Source: JACOTV01 sp964579395 | GTDB taxonomy: Bacteria > Patescibacteriota > Microgenomatia > UBA1406 > GWC2-37-13 | Direction: 5' to 3' | DNA length: 64,000 nucleotides | Assembly: GCA_964579395.1 (NCBI GenBank) | Contig: CAZOFT010000001.1 | Span: 186,001-250,000 of the forward strand | In this document: piece after piece, positions 1 to 6,136 of the stretch | Position numbering within the stretch: the first letter of the stretch is position 1 | Layout of the letters: each line of letters begins with the position of its first letter | Position numbers and translations under genes: made by a program | Notes under the pieces: generated by a model | What the model was told of the DNA's origin: nothing | The model's input: only the letters and a program-made list of their open reading frames with translations | Database searches by the model: none

Positions 1-635
1 TACGGAAACTCACCCCAGTCAACCGTCTCCATAAATTGACCTCCATCAGGATTTTCTTTTTCATAGATGTGCTGTAACGCCGGATTTTCAGTAGTCAGAT
101 ATCCCACGCCCTGACCGTTCCAGCGGCGGTGCAGATGTCTGAACTGCTCTATGGTTCCGCGATGCCCGATTCCCTCATTTCGCGCCTCAGGCGACACAAT
201 AAGGTTTGCAAATTCAACAAGTTGGAAACCGCTCAGTGCCTCTTGTTGATCAGGACTAAACTGTGGCAAAGACAGTCCGAAATAAGCCACGTTCTCTCCT
301 TCCAAAAGCACCACTGCATTCTCTTTATGGATATGTGATGCGAGCTCCTCAGCCGATCGCTCATACATGGCGCCGGCAAAGCGCTCATTATGCGCCTGAA
401 CATATCCGACAACTTGCTGCGCCCAACCGATTTTCACTCCCTCAGACACGGCTTGCGGATGTTCGACCAACGTCAGCGTGCTGCCCGTAATATCGCGATA
501 GGGTGAATCACGACGTATTGTTACTGGTTGTTCGGTTTGCAATTCTTGTCTGACTAACATGACACTTTTGACTGGGTTGGGGGAGAGAGGAAGATGCTCA
601 ATGGCTGTTTTCACATCGCTGTAACGATGTGACAT
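1..635 (-). CDS. GNAT-family N-acetyltransferase, partial (C-terminus beyond left edge)
   Basis: The reading frame is open from an ATG at 635 to the window edge, giving 211 visible residues. The middle carries a GNAT motif A-like stretch, NLIVSPEARNEGIGHRG, in which the R/Q-x-x-G-x-G/A acetyl-CoA pyrophosphate loop reads RNEGIGH. An acetyl-CoA-dependent acyltransferase is therefore likely; the substrate cannot be told. The start is supported by a good Shine-Dalgarno sequence, AAAGGAAG, directly upstream, which is unusual in this window, and by a consensus promoter further upstream. It is the only gene near the left edge with a long structured leader but no terminator in it. Confidence 0.7.
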   Translation of the reverse strand, partial: MSHRYSDVKTAIEHLPLSPNPVKSVMLVRQELQTEQPVTIRRDSPYRDITGSTLTLVEHPQAVSEGVKIGWAQQVVGYVQAHNERFAGAMYERSAEELASHIHKENAVVLLEGENVAYFGLSLPQFSPDQQEALSGFQLVEFANLIVSPEARNEGIGHRGTIEQFRHLHRRWNGQGVGYLTTENPALQHIYEKENPDGGQFMETVDWGEFP

Positions 636-758
636 ATCTTCCTTTCTCACACAAACTGAAAAAGGGTGAGTACACCGTGCTGATGACGAAGAGTCACCGG
701 TCGGTTGTCGAGTCGATTTACACTCACTCTATCGACTTCTCTTGATATTTAGGACTCT

Positions 759-787
759 AGTGTAGACAAGTGAAGTAGTTGTGTCAA
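759..787 (-). promoter_or_regulatory. Promoter of the GNAT gene
   Basis: TTGACA and TACACT separated by exactly 17 bp on the minus strand. The predicted transcript has a roughly 110-nt 5' leader that can form a stem (AGTCGAT with ATCGACT) before the Shine-Dalgarno sequence. Confidence 0.7.
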
Positions 788-790
788 CAG

Positions 791-837
791 AAAAAAAGAA
801 GCGGGCCCCTGACTTCCCCCAAAATCAGGCGCCCGCT
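791..837 (-). terminator. Intrinsic terminator after the 99-aa orphan
   Basis: On the minus strand AGCGGGC..CCTGA pairs with TCAG..GCCCGCT and is followed by TCTTTTTTTC. It lies just beyond the stop codon at 850 and overlaps the promoter region of the GNAT gene. Confidence 0.75.
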
Positions 838-849
838 GATCATGCATGA

Positions 850-1149
850 TTAATAGGCATGATTGCCCGGCACATAAGCCGGCGGCTTGGTGCGAAGAGA
901 CGTAATACCATCGGGCGCTAACATGTGTGAAGCTGAATGCCCGCGCACAACAGCCATGACGTGTGCTGCACCCAGCAGTCCGATTGTTTGCTCCGGCGTC
1001 TGATCGCCGACTTCAGCGCCGACTGCTGTTTCAACTACTGCTCCCATCGGAGCGATAACATCACGCGCAGCTGTCACTGCAGGCTGTATTCCCTCTGGCT
1101 GTCCGACATGATCTGCCGGCACATACCCACGGGTTTCTTGAGTACTCAT
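850..1149 (-). CDS. Hypothetical protein, 99 aa, behind an attenuator-like leader
   Basis: I do not recognise this protein. It is 99 residues, rich in Ala, Val, Gly, Pro and His, without an evident signal peptide or membrane segment, and ends in a Pro/Tyr/His-rich tail. The start ATG at 1149 (MSTQETRG) was chosen because a longer frame would read through a terminator hairpin at 1179-1201. No Shine-Dalgarno sequence is visible. It is the minus-strand member of four genes in this region that share the micro-ORF plus terminator leader arrangement, and it is divergent from the next member at 1507. It is followed by its own intrinsic terminator. Confidence 0.6.
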   Translation of the reverse strand: MSTQETRGYVPADHVGQPEGIQPAVTAARDVIAPMGAVVETAVGAEVGDQTPEQTIGLLGAAHVMAVVRGHSASHMLAPDGITSLRTKPPAYVPGNHAY

Positions 1150-1178
1150 ATGATTATTTGAGAATAATTGATAAAACG

Positions 1179-1201
1179 AAAAAACCCCGCTTTTGGCGGG
1201 G
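1179..1201 (-). terminator. Terminator hairpin inside the leader of the 99-aa orphan
   Basis: CCCCGC and GCGGGG form a 6-bp stem with a 5-nt loop and are followed by six T. The U-tract ends 29 nt before the ATG at 1149, leaving no room for a separate promoter. Confidence 0.75.
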
Positions 1202-1228
1202 TAGTTGCTGAAACATGATTTCAATTCA

Positions 1229-1261
1229 TCAGCTCACACCCTCGCCCGTGGCGAGTTGCAT
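1229..1261 (-). CDS. Leaderless micro-ORF 1 (10 codons)
   Basis: It encodes MQLATGEGVS and starts 6 nt after the -10 box, so the mRNA would begin at or next to the ATG. The last codons contain the antiterminator segment. There is no homology to judge by; support comes from the same layout at three other loci nearby. Confidence 0.4.
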   Translation of the reverse strand: MQLATGEGVS

Positions 1262-1378
1262 AAACCAAATATACTGAGAAACCATATGTTTCATACACAT
1301 GATCATACACCAGCGACCATGTCATCGCAACCCGTCCGTCTTGCATATTACAGCAGACCTTGCTAGAATGATCCAATC

Positions 1379-1447
1379 ATGATGCACCAATCGCGATCGT
1401 TTGCGTATCACATCTTCGCCGCCAAAGCGGCGTGGGTCGGTATGTAA
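1379..1447 (+). CDS. Leaderless micro-ORF 2 (22 codons)
   Basis: It begins with two ATG codons, encodes 22 residues with several aromatic and alanine residues, and stops with TAA directly before the GCGGGA antiterminator segment. A ribosome at the stop codon would cover that segment. Existence is inferred from position and the repeated layout only. Confidence 0.4.
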   Translation: MMHQSRSFAYHIFAAKAAWVGM

Positions 1448-1478
1448 GCGGGAGGATGGTCACATCACGAATCTAGTT

Positions 1479-1501
1479 CCCGCCACAACGGCGGGTTTTT
1501 T
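1479..1501 (+). terminator. Terminator hairpin immediately before an orphan gene
   Basis: CCCGCC and GGCGGG form a 6-bp stem, loop ACAAC, followed by six T. Only 5 nt separate the U-tract from the ATG at 1507, so the gene must be expressed by read-through of this element. Confidence 0.8.
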
Positions 1502-1506
1502 CGTTT

Positions 1507-2304
1507 ATGAAAGAGTACGCACCACAACCAACACCAGAATTACCAACCAGTCAATTTGCTATTGCCGCACAACTAGCCAGATACCTCCACCACACGCGCG
1601 GGGTGGATCAGAGCCTGTATAGCGGTGAGCTTCTTATGGACCAGTGGGGAGATGACGGCGCCTATGTGGGGTTTCAGACTGTCCACACTCAGCGACCGAC
1701 CGGTGATGAGATGCCGCTTTTGACTACCTGCACCATAGCACTACCATCCATGCAAGGAGCACTTACTATTCCCGGCGACTGGGTTCACGATGACATGGGA
1801 ATTGACTCACTGCAGTACCAGCCACTTGACGGCGCATCAACTGTCGACGATGCGGTGCTTGTACTCACTTCAATACTGGGTGTCGGAGACGATCCGCGCA
1901 GTATATTTACTTTGCCATATATGAGCATGGATCAAGCTGCTCATCGCACCGATGTGTCGCGATTTACCGGCATGGTCACCCAAAAAAACGGCGCAACAGC
2001 CGCGTGGGAGATCGGCATTTCCCACGATGCATCAAACCAGCCACAACACATACAAGCCAAGCGCTCGTTGCACTCATGGAGCCAGCTGCGGTGGGGAAGT
2101 GAAGGATCGATACAAGCTGTGTCTGAGTCAGGCACAACACCGCGCCCCGACACCATGATCAAACATTTGTGGTCAGAAGCAGCAGCGAGTATTGAGCATG
2201 ATTCACTTGAGGGCAGACCGCTGTATCCGATGGAATCAGTGCAAACGCTGTGCGAATATAATCTGGAAGCAGTGCTCGTGCGCGCCGGAGAGCGGCCGCT
2301 CTGA
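1507..2304 (+). CDS. Hypothetical protein, 265 aa, behind an attenuator-like leader
   Basis: I do not recognise this protein. It is 265 residues, soluble-looking, with no signal peptide or membrane helix, and it has a Pro-rich N-terminus (PQPTPELPTS) similar in flavour to other orphans in the window. The start at 1507 is the first ATG after the terminator hairpin and has no Shine-Dalgarno sequence. The stop is TGA. Its transcription seems to depend on read-through of the terminator at 1479-1501. It sits between two other genes with the same type of leader, suggesting one regulon of functionally linked but uncharacterised proteins. Confidence 0.65.
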   Translation: MKEYAPQPTPELPTSQFAIAAQLARYLHHTRGVDQSLYSGELLMDQWGDDGAYVGFQTVHTQRPTGDEMPLLTTCTIALPSMQGALTIPGDWVHDDMGIDSLQYQPLDGASTVDDAVLVLTSILGVGDDPRSIFTLPYMSMDQAAHRTDVSRFTGMVTQKNGATAAWEIGISHDASNQPQHIQAKRSLHSWSQLRWGSEGSIQAVSESGTTPRPDTMIKHLWSEAAASIEHDSLEGRPLYPMESVQTLCEYNLEAVLVRAGERPL

Positions 2305-2313
2305 CAGCCCGAT

Positions 2314-2342
2314 TTGTGAAATATGCATCATTTTGATATACT
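2314..2342 (+). promoter_or_regulatory. Promoter of the small 39-codon ORF
   Basis: TTGTGA (2314-2319), 17-bp spacer, TATACT (2337-2342). The -35 region, CGATTTGTGAAATATG, is nearly the same as that of the promoter at 2584-2612 (CGATTGTGAAATATG), with the same spacer and the same -10 box, suggesting a shared activator or a duplicated promoter. Confidence 0.6.
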
Positions 2343-2357
2343 TATTCACAGTGAATA

Positions 2358-2381
2358 GTTCAATCAATTAATCGATTGAAC
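2358..2381. repeat. 24-bp palindrome in the leader of the 39-codon ORF
   Basis: GTTCAATCAATT is followed directly by AATCGATTGAAC, its reverse complement with one mismatch. It lies about 10 nt after the predicted transcription start and has no T-tract, so it is more likely an operator or an RNA hairpin than a terminator. Confidence 0.6.
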
Positions 2382-2427
2382 TCCAACCTAATCGGCACAT
2401 CATAAACTAGCAACCAGCAACTATCGT

Positions 2428-2547
2428 ATGAAAGAACGCACATCGTATAAAGAATATCGCGAGCAGGGAAAAGGTATGATTACTGCTATGGCAATGAGCG
2501 TATTTGGCGCCATTCGGGCTATCCTGCCGCACCGAAAACAAAGTTAA
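2428..2547 (+). CDS. Small protein of 39 aa, unknown
   Basis: An ATG at 2428 opens 39 codons to TAA at 2545. The product starts with a charged stretch (MKERTSYKEYREQGKG), continues with an amphipathic or weakly membrane-prone stretch (MITAMAMSVFGAIRAIL) and ends in basic residues. Support is a strong promoter 85 bp upstream and a palindrome in its leader. There is no clear Shine-Dalgarno sequence. It may be a real small protein or a non-functional frame in a regulatory RNA. Confidence 0.4.
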   Translation: MKERTSYKEYREQGKGMITAMAMSVFGAIRAILPHRKQS

Positions 2548-2621
2548 CTTGGTAAAAAAGATCTGCATAATTCATACAATCGATTGTGAAATATGTTGAG
2601 TATTGGTATACTTGCTCTATC

Positions 2622-2669
2622 ATGAACAATCATGGTTTGTCACTCATTCTTATTTCACTCACCGCCTGA
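2622..2669 (+). CDS. Leaderless micro-ORF 3 (15 codons)
   Basis: It encodes MNNHGLSLILISLTA with a Leu/Ile/Ser-rich second half. The stop codon TGA is fused to the antiterminator segment GCGGGG. It starts 9 nt after the -10 box, so it is predicted to be leaderless. Confidence 0.45.
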   Translation: MNNHGLSLILISLTA

Positions 2670-2711
2670 GCGGGGAGAAGGATGAATTGGCACAAACCAA
2701 CAAATTCGGAC

Positions 2712-2733
2712 CCCCGCGAAAGCGGGGTTTTTT
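2712..2733 (+). terminator. Terminator hairpin in leader 3
   Basis: CCCCGC-GAAA-GCGGGG followed by six T: a 6-bp GC stem closed by a GNRA tetraloop. It ends 22 nt before the ATG at 2756. The same 16-base hairpin occurs in leader 4. Confidence 0.85.
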
Positions 2734-2755
2734 CATTTTATACACCACTATTTCT

Positions 2756-4534
2756 ATGTCAATAGAAACACAAACCCACGGTATTAAAGAAGGAAAATAT
2801 GTATTTTCCGCTGTCGGCGAGCCTTTGGGCGGCGCAGACGGTCTCGTACGCGCAACAATCGGCCATATAAACGGCACACCGGTGGATATGTCGTTTCCTG
2901 ACGGTCATGGCGGCTATGTGCATACTGAGAACATGTTTGCCGTAGTGCGCCATCCGGATCGTATTCCGGCGGCTATTGACGGGCGAGCCGTTGAGTTTGG
3001 TGGGCCGCAAAGTGTTGCCCACATAGAGGCGTCAATGGCGAGAAAACGAGGAGTTGAGGCCGCTTCTGTTGCGGCAAGCACAGTAATCGAAGCCATTCAT
3101 CAGCGCGGCTTAAAAGAAGCGTCAAAGATATCTGGGGGAGTCTTTGGCGTAGGAACTGAAGCTGAGATGTGGACGTATGATGCCACGGGGTGTCAGCAAA
3201 CACTGCCTATTGAGCTGCAAGAAGAACTGCATGCCAATTTGTGGGAAACGGCAACGCCCATCCCAACAGTCGACCCAAAAGAACAGGCAGTCAGCATGGC
3301 ACAAGATGTAGTTGATCGCAAGGCACTGCAGCCACAATTGCTGATCAACGGCACCAGCATGCCGGTCACCGGTCGCGCATCTGAGATGATATTGAATCAA
3401 AATGATGGCCCCTTAGGCAAATATGTGATGGCCATGCAGACAGATTTATATAATCGCATGTTTTATCCGAAAGATCGTGTTGCACGTATGCTATGGGATA
3501 AAGTAGCACAAAACGAAGGGTATGCAGATTTTGACACGATGAAAGAGGCAGTTGGCACCATCGCCCCATGGGCTATGGCAGCAGGACACGCCAGCATTGG
3601 CTTGGCGCACGAGCAGAAAGAAGACGGTACACAAATAATCGGGCTGGAAGATGCTGTTGCAGTGGGGGACAGTTTCAACTCTAATTTGGGAAGCGTTGCT
3701 GAGTGGATGATGTATTCAAGTCCGGTCGTATTTGGTGAGATTCCTCAAGTGGGAGACATGACACCTCGTGACGGGCGTGCAGCACTGCGCTACGCCATGC
3801 TGACCACATACCCGGCAGATTCTGTGGGCTCAACTGATGGCATGGAAGAGCGGGCAAAAGACGCCATGGTGCGCGGTGTCTCTGATCGACTGGACCGCGC
3901 ATCGTTTATCGCAAATCTGCGTCACAATGGCCAGCGACACGAAGTCCCCAGTGCCCACGGGCGGGTGCGCAATCGCATCACCTATCCCAATATGCATCAA
4001 CCGTTTGATACCACCGGTCGCGTGGAGTTTACCGGATCCGGCGCAAGCCCGGATATCACTGCTCAAGTGGGGCGCAACGCGTTTTTGCAGCTGATGGCAG
4101 TGCACGCCTACGAAGCTGTAGCCAACGGACAGCATCCGGCAGCGTATTCAGGCGATGAGTTTCCGGCATTGGCCACCAATCATGACCAGCGATATCTGGC
4201 GCATCGATACAACTTTAATGGTGCCGATGATGAAAAAACAGCCGACGTGATCGGACAGGCGCATCGATTTGTTGATCGCATGCAAAAAACATATGATGAC
4301 GATGAAACAATTACCAGCCTGTGTGAGTATGCGCGGTTTGGACTGGAGAAGCTGACATACAAAACAAATGCCCGCACTCTGGATCAATTTGCAGACACTG
4401 GATACCGCGGAGCTATATCTGATGTGATTCGGCACATGCATGAAGACGGAGCAACACTAGAGGAAATCGTTGTGGCAATCGATGCCTTTCAGGTGCGTCA
4501 GGCACAGGAAATTCTTGCACAAAATGCAGCCTAA
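2756..4534 (+). CDS. Hypothetical protein, 592 aa, behind an attenuator-like leader
   Basis: I do not recognise this 592-residue soluble protein. The start ATG at 2756 follows the leader terminator; an in-frame extension upstream would run through the terminator and promoter and is discarded. The central part (around ASEMILNQNDGPLGKYVMA) and a later part (RVEFTGSGASPDITAQVGRN) have the look of a large enzyme domain; a distant relation to carboxylate-amine ligases of the glutamate-cysteine ligase type came to mind but I cannot support it. It shares an almost identical leader with the gene at 4721, whose C-terminus looks like an ATP-grasp domain, so the two are probably expressed together and may act in one pathway. 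Confidence 0.65.
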   Translation: MSIETQTHGIKEGKYVFSAVGEPLGGADGLVRATIGHINGTPVDMSFPDGHGGYVHTENMFAVVRHPDRIPAAIDGRAVEFGGPQSVAHIEASMARKRGVEAASVAASTVIEAIHQRGLKEASKISGGVFGVGTEAEMWTYDATGCQQTLPIELQEELHANLWETATPIPTVDPKEQAVSMAQDVVDRKALQPQLLINGTSMPVTGRASEMILNQNDGPLGKYVMAMQTDLYNRMFYPKDRVARMLWDKVAQNEGYADFDTMKEAVGTIAPWAMAAGHASIGLAHEQKEDGTQIIGLEDAVAVGDSFNSNLGSVAEWMMYSSPVVFGEIPQVGDMTPRDGRAALRYAMLTTYPADSVGSTDGMEERAKDAMVRGVSDRLDRASFIANLRHNGQRHEVPSAHGRVRNRITYPNMHQPFDTTGRVEFTGSGASPDITAQVGRNAFLQLMAVHAYEAVANGQHPAAYSGDEFPALATNHDQRYLAHRYNFNGADDEKTADVIGQAHRFVDRMQKTYDDDETITSLCEYARFGLEKLTYKTNARTLDQFADTGYRGAISDVIRHMHEDGATLEEIVVAIDAFQVRQAQEILAQNAA

Positions 4535-4581
4535 CCAATTGTCAGTTGTGTCGGTCGGGGATTCTGTGTATAATTGCCGAA

Positions 4582-4647
4582 ATGAATACGTGTCACCAAT
4601 TTATTCAAGTCCTCTGGGTACTCGTCTATGACGAGCGGGGATCTTGA
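4582..4647 (+). CDS. Leaderless micro-ORF 4 (21 codons)
   Basis: It encodes 21 residues with a hydrophobic Val/Leu/Trp/Tyr-containing centre (FIQVLWVLVY) and a charged end (DERGS), stopping at TGA. Unlike micro-ORFs 2 and 3, it reads through the antiterminator segment. Support is positional only. Confidence 0.4.
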   Translation: MNTCHQFIQVLWVLVYDERGS

Positions 4648-4673
4648 TGATTTGAGATACTATCAGACAAGAC

Positions 4674-4694
4674 CCCCGCGAAAGCGGGGTTTTT
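4674..4694 (+). terminator. Terminator hairpin in leader 4
   Basis: CCCCGC-GAAA-GCGGGG followed by five T, then C and more T. It is identical to the hairpin in leader 3 and ends 26 nt before the ATG at 4721. Confidence 0.85.
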
Positions 4695-4720
4695 CTTTTT
4701 TATAACTTAATTTTTATCAC

Positions 4721-6082
4721 ATGATGGAATATAGACGCGGTCACACAGGTGCACCCGCAACCACAGAGCAGTTACGAAGAATAGATTTTGAAACGCCACG
4801 AGAAGAGAAGCTGGGAACGCTGGTTCAGCGAACCGATATTCGCTCGAGCATCGGACCGTTTTTACACTTTCCCGAACACTCAACCGAGTATCCGCCAAAC
4901 ATCAAAGAGGCGTTAGGCAGACTGTATAGCGAATACAACGAATCATTCGGTCCGCTTGTAGAGGCCAACCGCGAATGGGACACTGATTATCAATATTGTC
5001 TGACCGGCCCAAATGGTACTCCTGTCAATTACTTTGTACAAATTGACATGGTCGGACTGCCGAACGACTACTTAAACACAGCAGAGGCCGTGGGCACAGA
5101 TGCGACAGAACAAGACGTGCGCGGGCGCATTTTTGAGATCGAAAACTCACTTGCAATGACTAATTTGCTGAGTGAACTGTTTGCACGCAATGGTGAAGCT
5201 TCCCAGTTTAAGGACCGATACCATGCGGCGCTTGATGAGATACGTGAACGGTTTGGGAAACCGATCGCACTTCTTGCAGCGACACAACCGAAATTTGACG
5301 CTATGCGCAGCTCTGAATTCGGAAAGAATGAAGACGAAGCACTCGGCGATGACGAAGTGCGTGAAATGACAGGCTTTGACACATTTATGGGTCCTGAGGA
5401 ATTTGCTGCACACGTGCAAGAGCGTGGAGGCGAGTGCGATTATCTGCTGTATGTGCGATCATCTGATCCTGTGGCAAAACTGCGTGATCCGAATGCTCAA
5501 GTTGACAATCCGCTATTGGCTGATGACGACATGCGACGCATCATCAAGGCCAATGCCATCACGATGAATGTGGACAATCCGGCGTGGGGCCCGCAAGACC
5601 CACGACGCATCAACGACACTAAAGCATATTTGCCCATGATGGGAATGGCGCACCCTGTGTATCCAGACCAAGGATATGATGCTGAGGAAGTGTCTGCGTA
5701 TTTGGAGCGCCAGGGTGTAGACCAAGAAGCTATCGATTCAGGCAAAGCGACCGTTCGCTCCAAACCGATGGGGGGCACCTACGGCTGTTATGGTCATGAA
5801 CGCGGCCCGTTTGGCGGCGTTGCATTTGCAAATAAATTGAATAAAAATATGCAATTGCGTGGCCCCTATGTGATTCAGCCAGAAATGCCAATCCCGCAAG
5901 TAGATGACCCGGAAAATGGAACATTTGTATTTATTGACCGCAACTTTATGTCTTGCACAGGCGAAGACAACGAGCCACGATTTATGGCAGGGTTTCGTTC
6001 ATTTATGCCGACTGAGTCGCAGGAAGCAAAAAAAGGGCGCATCCACGGTTCAAGTACCACTGTCTGGGGTGAGATTGTCTAA
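4721..6082 (+). CDS. Putative ATP-grasp-like protein, 453 aa, behind an attenuator-like leader
   Basis: The N-terminal two thirds are not recognised. The last ~100 residues resemble the end of an ATP-grasp ligase: a lysine- and glycine-rich loop (SKPMGGTYGCYG), a strand like the adenine-binding segment (GPYVIQPEM), then R-rich and acidic strands (FIDRNFMS, MAGFRSFM). If correct, it would use ATP to join a carboxylate to an amine or thiol. Two ATG codons (4721, 4724) are possible starts; no Shine-Dalgarno sequence is visible. Its leader is a close copy of that of the 592-aa orphan upstream. The fold call is my reading of short motifs and needs a profile search. Confidence 0.45.
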   Translation: MMEYRRGHTGAPATTEQLRRIDFETPREEKLGTLVQRTDIRSSIGPFLHFPEHSTEYPPNIKEALGRLYSEYNESFGPLVEANREWDTDYQYCLTGPNGTPVNYFVQIDMVGLPNDYLNTAEAVGTDATEQDVRGRIFEIENSLAMTNLLSELFARNGEASQFKDRYHAALDEIRERFGKPIALLAATQPKFDAMRSSEFGKNEDEALGDDEVREMTGFDTFMGPEEFAAHVQERGGECDYLLYVRSSDPVAKLRDPNAQVDNPLLADDDMRRIIKANAITMNVDNPAWGPQDPRRINDTKAYLPMMGMAHPVYPDQGYDAEEVSAYLERQGVDQEAIDSGKATVRSKPMGGTYGCYGHERGPFGGVAFANKLNKNMQLRGPYVIQPEMPIPQVDDPENGTFVFIDRNFMSCTGEDNEPRFMAGFRSFMPTESQEAKKGRIHGSSTTVWGEIV

Positions 6083-6136
6083 GTACAAATGACTTGATAG
6101 TATTAAGCAGATACTGCTGTATCAGCGCCACAGTGT

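Larger units (their letters stand above)
1179..1273 (-). promoter_or_regulatory. Attenuator-like leader 1
   Basis: A -10 box TATATT (1268-1273) is followed by a micro-ORF (1229-1261) and the terminator hairpin. GGCGAGGGT (1238-1246, inside the micro-ORF) can pair with ACCCCGCC at the 5' arm of the terminator with one mismatch, which would prevent the terminator from forming. Confidence 0.5.
1341..1501 (+). promoter_or_regulatory. Promoter and attenuator-like leader 2
   Basis: TTGCAT (1341-1346), 17-bp spacer, TAGAAT (1364-1369). The micro-ORF begins 9 nt later. It contains a perfect hairpin CGCCGC-CAAA-GCGGCG (1417-1432). GCGGGA (1448-1453), immediately after its stop codon, is complementary to TCCCGC at the 5' arm of the downstream terminator. 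Confidence 0.55.
2584..2733 (+). promoter_or_regulatory. Promoter and attenuator-like leader 3
   Basis: TTGTGA (2584-2589), 17-bp spacer, TATACT (2607-2612). A micro-ORF starts 9 nt later and its TGA stop overlaps GAGCGGGG (2668-2675), which is complementary to CCCCGC of the following terminator. The layout and the terminator sequence match leader 4. Confidence 0.6.
4546..4694 (+). promoter_or_regulatory. Promoter and attenuator-like leader 4
   Basis: TTGTGT (4546-4551), 17-bp spacer, TATAAT (4569-4574), then a micro-ORF starting 7 nt later. GCGGGGATC (4635-4643), inside the last codons, can pair with GACCCCCGC at the terminator 5' arm with one mismatch. Confidence 0.6.

Noticed and set aside
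2603..2755. In-frame upstream extension of the 592-aa orphan
   Set aside because: It would start inside the -10 region and read through the terminator hairpin; the ATG at 2756 is the first good start after the T-tract.
1179..4694. The leader hairpins as ordinary terminators of preceding genes
   Set aside because: They follow their own promoter and micro-ORF by only 75-130 nt and end 5-29 nt before the next start codon, with no room for a second promoter.
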